The notes below the pieces were generated by a model. The model ran no database searches. It saw nothing but the letters and a program-made list of their open reading frames with translations, and had not been told where the DNA came from. A DNA stretch of 64,000 nt from Charina bottae. Its lineage: Eukaryota; Chordata; Lepidosauria; Squamata; Charinaidae. Below, piece after piece: positions 47,211 to 60,300 of the stretch. The translations under genes and the position numbers were made by a program. Position 1 is the first letter of the stretch; each line of letters begins with the position of its first letter. The stretch spans positions 38,125,463 to 38,189,462 of the forward strand of contig JALMGJ010000005.1 in NCBI GenBank assembly GCA_023362775.1. Reading direction: 5' to 3'.

Positions 47211-47624
47211 TAGTGCAGAGCCTAGTATTGTATATGAAAAATAGCTCTCACCTGCAAACGTAGGTAGGCAGGTAGGCTGCTGTGTTTTAGTCCAACTGTA
47301 GCTTTTGAGTAGTTTTAAAAGGCAGCCCCTGTAGAACATAATGTGGTAATTTAACCTGGAGGTGGCAATGACATGGCTTTGTTGCTTTCATTTGTCTTTT
47401 AGGGTGTATACTTTGTTGCATAAACATTGTTTTATAAATATGCATTAATTGCATTGGGAAAATATTGGTTATTTCTGTCAATAGAGGTAATTGAAAATAT
47501 AGCTAATTAAATACTGTGCTAATGTTTTATTCAGTTTAATGAAACAGTTTTATTTTCCAGATAGGAGCTTACTCATTTTAAAAGTTAATAATTATGGTAG
47601 CTTGAATTGTTTACATTTCAGATA

Positions 47625-48495
47625 CAGGTAGTCCTCGCTTACCGACCACTCGTTCAGCGACTATTTGAAGTTATGACGGTGTTGAAAAAATAACTTTACA
47701 GACAATATACGACCTTTGCAGTATCCCTCAGTCATGTGATCGCCATTCCAGTCAGTACATGTTGTCCTGTGCCTGACCTGTGGTTTTTTCTTCCCCCCCT
47801 TGCAGAGCAGAGAGATTGGAGAGGAAGGGATTGCAAGAGAATAGGCTGTTTGCCCTTCTACACATTGAAAGCAATGCAATTGTGCTGGCAGCCAGAATTG
47901 GGAGCCGTGGGTGCGCAATGCAAACAGCTTACAATGCTCTCTTGAAATCTCTTCCTCTCCAATCTCTGCGGGGGTAGAAAAAACGCAAGCAATTTCTATA
48001 GGCAGTCTCTCCTTTGCCTGATCCTTAGCCCCCCAGCAGAGCAGAGAGATTGGAGAGGAAGGGATTTCAAGAGAGTAAGCTGTTTGCTCTTCTATATATC
48101 AAAAGCAAAGCAATTGCGCTGGCAGCGGGAAAGGGTCAGGCAAAGGAGAGACTGCCTACAGAAATCACTTGCTTTCTCCCCACCCCAGAACAGAGAGATT
48201 GGAGAGGAAGAGATTTCAAAAGAGTACTGTAAGCTGTTTACATAGCATGCCCGCAGCTCCCAGCCTGGGCTGCTGGCATGATCACATTGCTTTCGAAAGT
48301 AAGCAGGCACTCAAGCATTCCAAAGGGCGGGGAGGGGTTAGGAGGCAAACAAAAGCTGAAGGTGTGAAATTGAGTAGTCTTGTCTCTTTCCATCGGAAAG
48401 CACAGTCGTGGCAATGTGATTTTCCACTTAGTGACCACTGCGCTTAGCGATGGAGTTGCTGGTTCCAATTAGGGTTGTTAAGCGAGGACTACCTG
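47625..48495. mobile_element. DNA-transposon MITE with internally repeated module
   Basis: Exact terminal inverted repeats CAGGTAGTCCTCGCTTA and TAAGCGAGGACTACCTG. A module with GCAGAGCAGAGAGATTGGAG recurs at 47803, 48035 and (as CAGAACAGAG...) 48185. No clear target-site duplication, so the superfamily is unresolved. It lies just upstream of the coding exon of the 291-aa gene. Confidence 0.8.
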
Positions 48496-48613
48496 AATAG
48501 CATTTTTTTAGCTTTCAATTAAAGTTCTCATTTTCACTGTTGGTGTCTAATTTTATTTTAGCTAACATCTCTCTTCTTTTTCAGCTTTTGATATAGCGTG
48601 GCATTAAACAGGA

Positions 48614-49489
48614 ATGATGGCAGCTTTGGATAAAATAAAAGCAAAAAAGACTTTGGGAACTGTTGATTATGTGGAGTCGTCTGAATTTGCACAAGGAATT
48701 CTGCCTACGAAGAAGGATGTCATTCAAAACATGTTGTATTTGTTGCATCCAAAAAGGGCTGGCCAAGCACAACGATCCAAAGAAGATGCTGCCCAGTTGC
48801 TTGCTGAACTTTTGCAGGAACATTGGTTGTTTTGCAATCTATATACCATAGCAACACAGAGCATAAAGAAGCATATTCTGAAAGTGTACGAAGAATTCTC
48901 AAAATTATACCAATCCAGAAAGCGAAGAAAAAATGAGCTGTTTACCCAGAAAGCAGATGACTTCAACAGGAGTTCAGAACAGCTTTTTGATATATTTTGT
49001 ACAGACACTGTTACACGAGAGAAATTGGAGCAGCACAGTGGTGTGAAGATGACAGATACTGAATGGAAATTCCTTGAAGATCAGAGGAATGAAAGAAAAA
49101 TGTACTTTGAGGACTTCATGGACAAGAAACAAATGGAAACAATAGAAAGACGAAGAAAGGTTGAGTCATTAGAGCATTTCAGGAAGATTGCAGAAGAAGA
49201 GAAGGAAGCTTGTAAGCGTAAAGAAATGACTTCAAACAGGGATGAACAGCCAGTTGAAGATGTTAATAATAAGAATAAAGATGACTCCTGTCTTGAACAT
49301 AACAAAGGAATTGGAAGTTTTTCAGATAAAGCAAAAAGAAAGCGTCTGTCTTCTTGCTGGGTTACTGGGACAGCAACTACAACCACTTACAATGAGTCAG
49401 TTCCTTCTGAAAGTCAGCATCTACGTATGAATATCAGAAAAGTCAGACCAGGATTCTATGAGACTTTTGATAAATATAAGAATTGCTAG
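48614..49489 (+). CDS. Unknown protein, 291 aa, single coding exon
   Basis: The function is not recognised. The frame follows an acceptor (ctttttcag) at 48584 and starts with two successive ATGs (48614, 48617). Residues 25-40 read FAQGILPTKKDVIQNM. Next come a Leu-rich segment, a basic patch (SRKRRKNELF, about residue 95-105), an FNRSSEQLFDIFCTD block, and a charged helical region (EWKFLEDQRNERKMYFEDF). The tail is Lys/Glu-rich with a basic KRKRL motif, suggesting a nuclear, partly coiled-coil protein. The order 'PTKxDV ... LFDI ... FLxxQRxxR' recalls from memory a family common in invertebrate genomes and often linked to transposons. It could be a domesticated transposon-derived gene. The long intact frame, noncoding first exon and shared CpG promoter argue for a real host gene. 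Confidence 0.75.
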   Translation: MMAALDKIKAKKTLGTVDYVESSEFAQGILPTKKDVIQNMLYLLHPKRAGQAQRSKEDAAQLLAELLQEHWLFCNLYTIATQSIKKHILKVYEEFSKLYQSRKRRKNELFTQKADDFNRSSEQLFDIFCTDTVTREKLEQHSGVKMTDTEWKFLEDQRNERKMYFEDFMDKKQMETIERRRKVESLEHFRKIAEEEKEACKRKEMTSNRDEQPVEDVNNKNKDDSCLEHNKGIGSFSDKAKRKRLSSCWVTGTATTTTYNESVPSESQHLRMNIRKVRPGFYETFDKYKNC

Positions 49490-50092
49490 CTCAGTATCTG
49501 AACTCTCTGGAGGAGAGAGTTACAGACTTATAGGAGATTTTAAAGTACCCAGATTGTTTAGGAGTTGGTGTAGATAATTATGTTGGGCTCCATTATTGTA
49601 CAACAGCAACACCAAAGCATTGGTAACAATAGTCCATGGAAAAGGATAAGATGCCAGTCATTTAGGTTTATAGCAATGTATTCACAAGGAGTAAGTATTA
49701 GTTATGAAAAAGCTATAACATTAGCAAAGGAAGTCAGAAGATCCAGTGTTTGTAAGCTTAAAAAAATCAAGTGGATGTGAACAGGTTAAATTTCATGAGA
49801 ATAATGTAATCACTTCAACAAACTGCTTAGGAAGATAATGTTTTCTCCATTGTGTACAGCATTCAAATCAGACTGGGCATGCTAAAAACCTTTTGCTGAA
49901 AATGTTGTATGGAGGTCTGAGAAAGAAAAAATGAAGAGCAAATTAATTAAATAGTGTGTTCCCTATTCCAGCTGTGCATCTCTGGAGACTGGAAGACCAT
50001 ATACAATTCATTAACATAAGTAGATAAAGAAATGGCTACTGAAAGGAGCATAATCCATGGTCTTTGTGTAACATTGGAATATTGAGGATCAC

Positions 50093-50098
50093 AATAAA
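50093..50098 (+). terminator. Possible poly(A) signal of the 291-aa gene
   Basis: The first AATAAA on the plus strand after the stop at 49489, giving a 3' UTR of about 610 nt. No transcript evidence. Confidence 0.4.
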
Positions 50099-53000
50099 TT
50101 ACAAACTCAAACCATGACAACTACAATAGTGTCCCTTAAGGAAAAACAGTAATTGGTCCCAGTGATTCAGAAAGTAGTGCTGTTTTCTAGGGAAAAAAAT
50201 AACAATAATACCTGTCTGGCCCTAAGAGATGTAGTATATATAACTTGCAGGTAATACACTGAGATTCAAGTGGTTTTGAATCTCAGGGCTAGGTATTTGT
50301 AGAAAAAGAAATGGGTTGCTTAATTGACCTAATAGATAAGTAGTTGCTAAGAGACCGTTATACTTTGGCAAACCAGTTCTAATAGATAACTTGTGGGAGA
50401 AAAGAGTCAGGAATTTAAAACAGTGGCTTTAGATATCATTGTGCTGGTGACAACTATCTGTTTTCTGAATTCTTAGCAATTAAATATCTTGGTGGTAATT
50501 ATGTGGAAAAGTAGAATCTAGTTGAAAGTAAGATGTGAAGATGCGTAATACACAATATGATAAAATTAGGTGAACTTGCTTAAAGGTTTAACAAAAAAGT
50601 CTCATAGACTGATAATTTTAAATGAGTGCACTGTGATGTTTGCAACAACAGAAATACCTAGCTACTTAGTCATACCAACTGAATTGTAAATAAGTTGTTG
50701 AATCTTTAAAGATTTAAAACTTTTAAACAGTTTTAATTCTTTAACTTGTAATTCTGCATAAAGTAGCTAGATACATTACATATTTTTGTTTCACATCTAA
50801 AAGCTTTTTTCTGTATTTTTAGCATTGTATTTTTCATGTACTCCCCTATAACTACATGACCACTGAAATACATAGTACACACCATACAAGTAAATATATG
50901 ATTAAAACATCCAAAATGGATTTTAATTATATAATTGTTTTATAAGGAAAGTATTGATTTGAATGCTAAAATGCCAACAAATAATAAGAAAAGCATTATT
51001 GGAATTAAGCGAACTGGTCAATTGAATGCCTCTGGGAAGCCTACAAATAAGATACTGTATGTTGGCAATAACTCCTATTACAGTTGTTCCCTCGATACTG
51101 GTATTCAGAGGCATAAATATATCATGGAAGATGGCAATGGCAAACTGCTTCTGCCAAAAAAACTATATGTAGTTCTCAGGAGTCAAGCTTTACTCTAAAT
51201 TCTGGTATTTAGAGCCATATAACTTCTAAATATTCATATTCTAAACCTCCAAGAATTTTTCTAATCCTCCTTTAAAGTCATCTAAAAAAGTGGCTTGTTT
51301 TGTAAAAATGAATTTGTATGGTTAAATTAAGTGCTGTGTTATGTGGAATAGCTTCTTGAATTTCCCACCATTCACCTTCACTTGATAATCTCAAATTCTG
51401 GTGTTATGAAGAAGAAAACAGAAAATTAGACTTGGTTGAGAAGCTTAGTAAATGGGAAAAATGAGACCTGGGCCTTACTTTTTATTTGAAAATCTTGAAG
51501 ATTAAGGAATGTATAAAACGAATTGCTTGAGATGCTTTTGTATAGGATGTAGTATAAAAAATTAGAATAATGAAACTAGGAGAATTGAAATCTTGAGAAT
51601 GGGAAATGTGTACCTCCTATGTTAATTCATTTATATGTACATTTTACAACTGAAGTGAGGTGATTCAGTATGTTGGCTTTGTATTCACCTTACTTGAGCA
51701 GTACCATGATCAGCTACAGAATAATCAGATTGCATGACCAAGACAGTTAATCATACAAAATATTAGAAGGCTCTTGGTTAACAATTAGTTTTAATTGTTA
51801 ATTGGTTATAAGCTGGGTGCATTTTTTTCCTGGCCAAGAATAAAATTGCTTAAAAGCAGCATTCTGAATGTCTGCTATGCTTTTCATCAATATGTTAAAG
51901 CTTTGTGGCCTTTATGAATCTTTTAACAGGGTCAGCATCTGCCTAATCTAACTTTAATTGGGAGATGGATCTGTTCCATTTGTCAAAAATTTTCAAGCTG
52001 AAACTGGAGGTTGAACGATTTTACACTCTCAAACCTCTGCAATTTTTCCTTATGATGTTTTGATTTCTAACTTGCACATCTGTTTCTAGTGCTGATTCTG
52101 TCATGTGAATAAACATCCATGACTGCTGCTGTTTCAGATCTGATATTATAGAAAACATTCACCGTGCACCCTGGGAGAAGAGAAGAAATGCTTGTGACAT
52201 AACAGTCTCTCTAACCTGCTGTTGCACTGCAGAATAATAATTGATGTCTAAAGCCCATTGAAGCAGTGGTTTGGTGGGAGCCAGTCATACCCTTGAAGGG
52301 ACCCTATTTCATAATGTCGAGTCAACTACTGACAAGGCCTGCCTCTTAGTCCAATATCTTTGTCGTTACATGGGAGGGAATCCGCAGAATTCGATGCTTG
52401 GACTGAATGGGTAGAATCGTACTTGACAAGGCAGTCTCTAATATACCCTATCACATAGCATGTTCACATTGAATAAAATTCAATAATGCTAACTTATTTG
52501 GGCTAGATAGTTGATAAATACCAAGTTAAAATTCTATGCACATTCCCAGTCAGAATTTGCTAACCATTTGGGATTTCAAATGTTAATAAGCTCTGGTAGC
52601 AGATTCATGTCATTGATACTCAGCAGCTGAATCATTTTAGCGTGTACTCAGAATCTGCAGCTGACAAAATATATCCTGCTTTTGGGAACAGGAACTGTGT
52701 TGTATCTGTCCAAAGTATGCTTGTGCCTGTCCATATTTTTCTAAACACAGCATGCTCATATTGAATAAAGTTCAATAATGCTAACTTAACTTAGACCAGT
52801 TGGCATATTTGCAATTCTGAGACTATGCTACAAGTACTGTTACCAAATGACGAGATTGCTCCCCATCATCACTACCACTCACTTTAGCCCTTTAGGATAC
52901 TCTTTGCTATCTTAGTTTGCCTTTAGTTTTTTCTGGGGACACATGCATACTTCATAGAACTTGGTTGCAGCCTCACATTTAATGTGGCAGTTTTGGAAAT

Positions 53001-55460
53001 AAGATTGAGGTTGGTGCTACATTTAGCTTTATTAAAGAATAACAAAATAATGGAGCCTGGTGGTCACCAAGGAAAGGGTCAGCAGGTATACTGGGCCCCA
53101 TAAGGAGAACAAAATTTAGGACTTAACATAAAATATCCCATCCAGATTTATTGCAATTATCAATATACCATCTTTAATTATAGTGCAATCTATGTGATGG
53201 GTGACAGTATTTTCAAACTTACTCCTCTAGTTCTTTGCTAACAAAATTCCTAGAAACACTGGCAAAGCTTTATTTTGGTGAACACAATTTTTAATTAGCT
53301 TGTTCTGAACTATAGGAATAAAATGGACTAAATGCTGAAACAATTCCTTGAAATAGGTTAAAAATTTGTTAGGAGCACTTTCCTATGCAAAAATGAACAG
53401 GGTGGGGTTTTACTCACCCAGGAGGATTCCAAGCCCTCATTTGTAATCTTCCTCACATTTATGCGACCATCTGGCTCAACTATTTTTCCAAATCCATCAT
53501 ACAAAATTGCCTTGTCTTTAGTCAGACTATTGATCATTCTTCTTTAGCATTGTCTATAACAGTTCTCCCATCTTAGTATGTTGCACTGGAAGGCCCATAA
53601 TTCACTATCATGATTATGGGAATTGTAATTCAGTACACGTGAGAAATGTTGGTCCATGCTCGATTCATGTGTAGCACTGAATCATTAATTGTGGTTTATT
53701 AATAGTGGCTGGAATTGCATGAATCAAAAATGAGCAACATAGTTAAGCATGATGAGTGAATTCAATCCTTAACTGCCAACAGCCTCCATGATTTCAGATA
53801 AGAGTCCCAGTGTTACTTGGCAATTTCACCTGGAAGTCCTCATACATAATTCTGTTTCTTACACTCCCCACTTCATTAATGAATCTGGGTGAGGTACAAG
53901 GCCACAATAAAAATAGTCATGTAAGTATGTACAATTCTAAAAGTGGAGGTGTGGAGGATCATTACCTAGGTCACTGTGAGTGCATTATTTCTTGCTTTCT
54001 TGGCTTTAGAGATGTGAAAAAGTGAACAAGTTTTTCAATAGCTGGGATACACAGCCAGCTAGCCATGCACATGTGTTAAAAATACTTCAAATATTCTAGC
54101 CAGAGAGAGGAGAATGATGTAGTTTAGGGGAAAGAAGTGATATAATGACCATGTTATTAGGTGACCTATTTGGACCAAAAGAAAAAACATATATGAGTAT
54201 TACAAAGTGGAATGAGAGAAAAGTTAAGCTAATATATTTACAGAAATGTGGAGAATGGGGAATTAGATAACAGGATTACTGGTAGGTTAAAAGCAACTCT
54301 GTTAAAAAAAAAGTTAACCAAGTTAGTTTTTCTAAAGCAGGATGGCCCTTTGTGAGTCTAAAAAATACAACAGCAATCCTCAGGATGACTTGAGTTGCAT
54401 ACTTTTAACTTAGTTCTTAGGTGATCATAACGGGGGGGGGGGCTTTTCCTAGCTTCATTTTAGTGAAGACATAATGATTAAATATCATGGAAAGTCCACA
54501 AATTTTGTCAAGAATAATTTGAAGTGCTATGAAACCACTTACAGACTTGGGAGTAGTGGTATGTTTACTTTTCATGAACTGCAGTTTCTTAACTAATACA
54601 GAAGTAGCATATAAAAGAACACTACCCACATCTTTTAGCTGTCACCCTGATTTTAATGAAGGAAGTGAAAGAACAGAGTAGTGTTAGGTTTTCTAAAAGA
54701 ATTCTAGGAAGTCCAGTGAAGTTCTGAAAGATGAGTCAATGCATAGATCATACTAGGACTTTATTATTAAACAACTTTAACAACATTACTTAAAATAATG
54801 TAGAAAAGATCTGAAAAAGCTTAGCTTTTCCTTCCTTCCTTGAGCAAAACATTTTTCCCAAGTCAGTTGAAATAAAATATCATTTGATGCTGAAAAGCTG
54901 CCAAAGAGACAGGGATTTAGTTCTCTGTAAAGCCATCACGTTCAATCACAAACTTTTAATTAGGAACTAAAAATATACTGAAATCTCCAGCTACTACTGA
55001 TCGTCTGCCAACATCTATCTGTATACTGACAAGTTGCATCCTCATTCTGGATATACAGTAAACCATTGGATTCTATTGTGAATATCTCTAGGCACTGTCC
55101 AATTAATTATATTGCAATTATATTGCAATGTCAGAATCTCCCTGTGCTGACTTTCCTTATTCTGGTGCCCTTCAAGTGTGTGAGGGCCACAACTCCAGAA
55201 TTCCAACTTAGTATGGAAATCCCAGAGTAAAGAAGGCTGCCCTAGACTCTGTCTGCTCTTGACCTGCTCTCCTCTGTCACCCCACCAATATATATTTTCC
55301 TATTTTTTAATTAAATCATATCAATAACTTCTCAAATAGCATGATTATAGAAGTTTAACACAATTATATTCCTGATTACAATCATATCTCTGCAACATAA
55401 ACAGTTTACTTGCCAAGCCTCTCATGCAAGTTATGGAGCCTTATCAGAGCTGTAAGGACA

Positions 55461-55498
55461 TGGGGTGGGGTGGGGTGGGGTGGGGTGGGGTGGGGGGG
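55461..55498 (+). repeat. (GGGGT)n microsatellite
   Basis: About six GGGGT units ending in a seven-G run. Four or more G4 tracts make G-quadruplex formation plausible. Confidence 0.9.
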
Positions 55499-56191
55499 AC
55501 AGCACTTCCCCATACACGGTACAACCTGCTCATTTTCCAGTCAAGGAAGGTAATACACAGTGTATGCAGATGGCATAGGGTGGAGTGAAACACTGTGAAA
55601 GAAACATTGAATTCAGATAATAAAGCAGTCTAAATAGGCTTAACTGGACAGAGCTTTTATTTCCCAGATTCATCAGAGGGTTATCACTGAGTTTCTGTTG
55701 ATTTCTTCAATAATTTTTTGTTGCTGTTGTTTCACACACTACCTCCTCCCTCCCCATCTATCCTTACTCCCCAGATAGAGCAATATAAAGAGCACAAGGA
55801 ACTGTAGAAAGCAGATACTGTGCTGATTACCGTTTAGGATACAACGCTGTATCTCTTGGTTGTTAGGACAGCCTGGCTAAGCATGTTAAAGCTGGATGCT
55901 TAGAAATATTGAAACAATGAAAAAAAAAAAACAAGGAGTCATAGGAAAACAATTATAGGCACAAGCATCATTTTTTTGCAAACCATCTTTGCAAGTCTAA
56001 TGTTCCAAAGCCAGCTAGGCTGGCAGTAAGGTTCATAAAATAACTGATGGCCCTCCAGAATATCTTACCTTAGAACTGGGGCTTAAATTATCTTCAGGCA
56101 TTTTTAGTAAGGCTTGGTTCATACAAAGTTGATCCAAAAATAAACTTGGAAGATTATTTTACTCGTCCTGTACATATCTTTCTGTCCCAGG

Positions 56192-56341
56192 ATGTTCAAT
56201 TCCAATAAAGCATTAGCAGAAGGAGATTTGAGAAAATTACTGAAGATTTATCGCACAGAGATTTCAATGGCAGTGGATGATGTCTTCCCATTACTTCATG
56301 GGCTTGCTGATCATGAAGTTGTCACCGAAGAGATGTTCAAG
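56192..56341 (+). CDS. AIRE: AIRE exon 1, HSR/CARD start
   Basis: Fifty codons from ATG (56192) to the donor AAG|gtgaga, encoding the first helices of the HSR/CARD domain. The ATG is immediately preceded by ctttctgtcccag|G, which looks like a splice acceptor, so an upstream noncoding exon is possible. Residues 1-11 are unlike human AIRE and a little longer. Confidence 0.92.
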
Positions 56342-57234
56342 GTGAGAGAGAGAGAAAATAATAATTCTGAGTACTATATAGTTCTTCAGTATATAGTACT
56401 GGAATATCTCAGTTTCTTTTAAGCTATCCATTTAATTTGTTTACAATAATAATTTGCATATTTGCTCTCTTGTTTTATACAATGTTATGTATAACTCATG
56501 TTCAGCCACAGTTTTGCTGATCTATCTTTCACTTTTTAATTTTACGGTTCTTATTTTTCATGACTGTGTTTTCTCTTTCATTCTGTGCAAATTATTGAAA
56601 TACAATGTGTTTTGAGACATTAAGACTATTTTGTTTGTGTAAACTTTTATTTGGGCAGTTATGGTGAAAAACCATCAGAGTCTGAAGCTGTATATCCTGA
56701 ATATCAACTTTTAGTATCAAAGCATGAATGGAAAGTTTGTGTCCCAATTTATACACCAAAGATCATGGATATATGAAAATCACTGCAAATGGCTACAATA
56801 GAATGCCTGTTTAAAGGCATTAGTTCAGGGAGAGAGCAATCTGGGGGCACTGGTGACTTTTTCCCACTCTTTTAGCATTAGAGCATTAGCATTTTGCTTC
56901 AATTTCTAAAGCACTTTCAAGACTACTTATAGTTCCAAATAGCTCACATTCAATTTTGCTCACTTTCTATTTTTTCCAATATAAATTTCATTTTATCTTT
57001 TTCTATATTATATTATATTACAAGTGACTGCTTAAATTTGTATATACTGTATTCATTATTGCATTGCATTACATTGCATTACATTACATTACATTACATT
57101 ACATTACATTACATTACATTACATTATTATAATTTTCTCCCCAATATACATTCCTTTTGCATGGAATTTTCTGTATACAAAGTCTCTTTTTGTACATGAT
57201 TTCATCTAATATTCATATTTTAAGGTAGAAATCC

Positions 57235-57319
<85 letters not shown>

Positions 57320-60300
57320 CATACACACACATACATTTTAATATGCAGTTTTAAATTATATTGCAAAATTCAGAAAGGACCACATTTCAAAATTTTACTT
57401 AGTTTGAGATGTGCAAATTAGATAAGTTGCAGTAAAATTATTTCTCCTCATCCCTTGTTTCTAAAATAGAGTATTCAAATGTTGAGGCTCTTACTATGCC
57501 TAATTAGCTACTTCTAAGGAGGATGGACCACACCAAATAATATATATGCTAAGCATTTTAAAGGAGTAAACCATATTTGGGAATTAGGCTAATTTTGCCT
57601 TTTTTCTTTTTTTCTTGAAGGATACTCTTCACCTGAAGGAAACTGAAGGTTGCCACAAGGCTTTTTACACCATGTTGACATGGCTGCTGAATCAGGATTT
57701 ATCTTCCATCAAAGATTTCTGGAGAGTCCTTTTCAAAGAATACAACCTGGAGAGATATTCCAAGCTCCAGTCCATTTGGAGCAGTTTTCCTAAAGGTATA
57801 AGATGTTGTCATCATGGCCTTAAATATGAAAGTTACAGGAGATAGTGAGAAGCTGCATATAATGGATAGTATAGAGATTGGGAGTTATGGGAGTAATCTG
57901 GGTTGTATCTAATTGGTTGAATGTAGTTCCTACTAAAATTAGTGAACTTAGGACATGACTAACATACTGTATCAAAGTGATTTCAGTATGAGCTAAGATT
58001 CAAGTTTAATTTGAAGCCAGCCATTTGATGTGATGATGGAAATGGGGGGTGATGATGGTAGCACCTTTAGAAGATACTAAATAACCCGTGACCCATTGGG
58101 TCATCCTTTCAGAGATATTTCCTTACCTAAACAGAGAAACAGAATGACCACAGGTGGACAAAAAAGCAGTGGGAGCGGGAGCGACTTCCAACTTCCTGCC
58201 AGCTTCCCCACTGACTTTGCTTGTGGGAATCTGGCAGGGAGCATTGGAAATCATTCTTCTTCCTCCTCGGCTGACCTGTGGAACTGCCTGCCACTTCACT
58301 GGGGGGAGGGGGAACAAAGGGAGCCAGGGACCGCGAGGAAAACTGCACCCCTACTCCCCATCCTGGCATGTCCCCAAGGGCCTCCTGCCTCCAGGGAGGA
58401 AGAAGGCTCACCTGTTGACCACCAGCACCCCCCAGCCAGCCCTACATCACCAGCAGGCATCCAAGTCGCTCCCTCGTCCTTCCCTCGCTGCCCACTGCTG
58501 CTAAGAGATTTCAAATTTCAGCCTAGGTTCCAAACAGCCGATCACTGCTCGCCCATTGGGCCTTGCTGACAACTGATTGGGTGCAGGGGCCAGAGAGAGG
58601 CGGGAGCACCAGGTAGTTGGAAGGTGCAGTGGTGCTGAAGTGGCCACAACTTTGTCAAATTTCAATCCCATGGGAGTAATGGGTCCTGGCTTTTGGACAC
58701 ATTCTGTAAGTTACCCCATTTGAGGTACCTTGGTTCAAAAAATTTTCCCCTTTGATGCACCATTTTGCCTAATTAAAGGTTACAAACAGACAAACAGACA
58801 CAAGAATTTTAGTAGTATATAGATATTTTGTGGCATGTATCTTTCCCTGCTCAGGAAGTATTGTCTTCTATTGTTGGAGACAAATTTCCACAATTATGGC
58901 AAGAATCCTGCTCAGCCTCAGTATTTTCCTTATTTTCAGATATGGATTTCAGCAGGCATCGCAGGGCAAAGAAACTCGCAATCAGTCCTAAGGTGGTGAC
59001 TCAGCACAAATCCCAAGGAAAGAGAAAGATGACAGAGGAAAGAGACCCTCTGCAATTAACTCAGCCTTCAGGAAAAACTGATCCACACCTTGGTATAGAA
59101 TTATTTACTGTGGTTTAACTGTATCCTGTGGGATATTGTAGTTTAACTAAAATATGAAAAAGAGTGAATTTAAAAAATAAAGGAAACCCCCTCCCCTCCC
59201 AAAAACTTTAACACCTCCGAAGAGGAATCCATTGGAATGTCATCATACTGCATTTTTCTCTTTTTACAAAATTAAAGGCAACATGCAATTGGAGTTCAAC
59301 ATTTCAACATTTCATTTCATTTTCTTTTCTATGCTAATTATTCACAAGCTTCTGAGAAAAGCTTAGTTCTTAATATTTTCCTAATAAATAAAATGCAATA
59401 GGATTTTTTGCTATTGTGCATTTTGCAAAAAAAAAAGGACACTTTCTGCTTTCAGTATTACAAACTGTCTTATAAATCAACAGGGTCCTTTCCTAAAGCA
59501 AAAGCTGTGAGGAAATCGGAGAATGCTGAGGTACAACATTACCCACTTCCAAATGGTAAGTTTACCACTTTGCTATTCTTGTTGAATACCCTATTCCAAG
59601 CTGTTTGACTACTGCTGTGAAATGATCTAGCCCCTCAAAATAAAATTTAAAATCATGCACAATCCTGTTTCATTATCAGATCTCATGAGATTTTGGGATG
59701 TCTCCCTGAGATCTCACAAAGGAACACTGAAATTTCACAATATTTTGACATCCTTGCCTGGAGTCTTGTCAATATTATATAAAAGTATTGAAATGTTACA
59801 AGAGCTTGGCCAAGTTTTCAAATTTAACTTTGGAAGTCTTTGGTTGCCAGTCTCTGACCTAATCTATTCAACATTATCCTTATACTATGCCTTGATGTAC
59901 TGCCCACTCAGAAGTGATCCCAAGTCATTCTTATTATTTAGAATTCTGAAAGGCTAAGGTATTGCTCAGCATACAAATGTTTTGTCTGGCCAAGGGCCCT
60001 ATACATTAAATTAGGAAGAAAGAGAATTACATGCAAAGGCTACTGAGTAACTTTTCCTGAATCAGTTTCTCATCGTAGCAATTGATCTAAGCTGCCTTTT
60101 GGTGATTTCACTCAAGTCCACTCTTTGCATGTAAGAAAACTGATTAATTATAAGGTTCAAATAAGAAGAATCAGATCATTAGTTCAATATTATCTACATC
60201 AGTGCTTTCCAAACTGCCGCCGTTGGCGATACACCAATGGCGGCAGCGGCAGCAGCACGGGGGGGCGCGGGGGGCGTGCACGGCGGCAGCACGGGGGCGT

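Larger units (their letters stand above)
49490..56190. other. 3' UTR and intergenic spacer before AIRE
   Basis: AT-rich with no recognisable gene. A 40-45 bp sequence (attgaataaa...ttcaataatgctaactta) occurs twice, at 52471 and 52760. A (GGGGT)n tract lies at 55461-55498. Frames such as 50935-51198 have no recognisable domain. Confidence 0.5.

Noticed and set aside
47617..48503. Target-site duplication for the MITE at 47625-48495
   Set aside because: Flanks (ttcagata and aatagcat) do not match, so no superfamily was assigned from them.
50935..51198. 87-aa frame after the unknown gene
   Set aside because: AT-rich, no domain, no splice or promoter context; chance frame.
58096..58569. 157-aa frame in a GC-rich block of AIRE intron 2
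   Set aside because: Falls wholly within the Helitron-like element; no domain, and AIRE exon 3 lies downstream.
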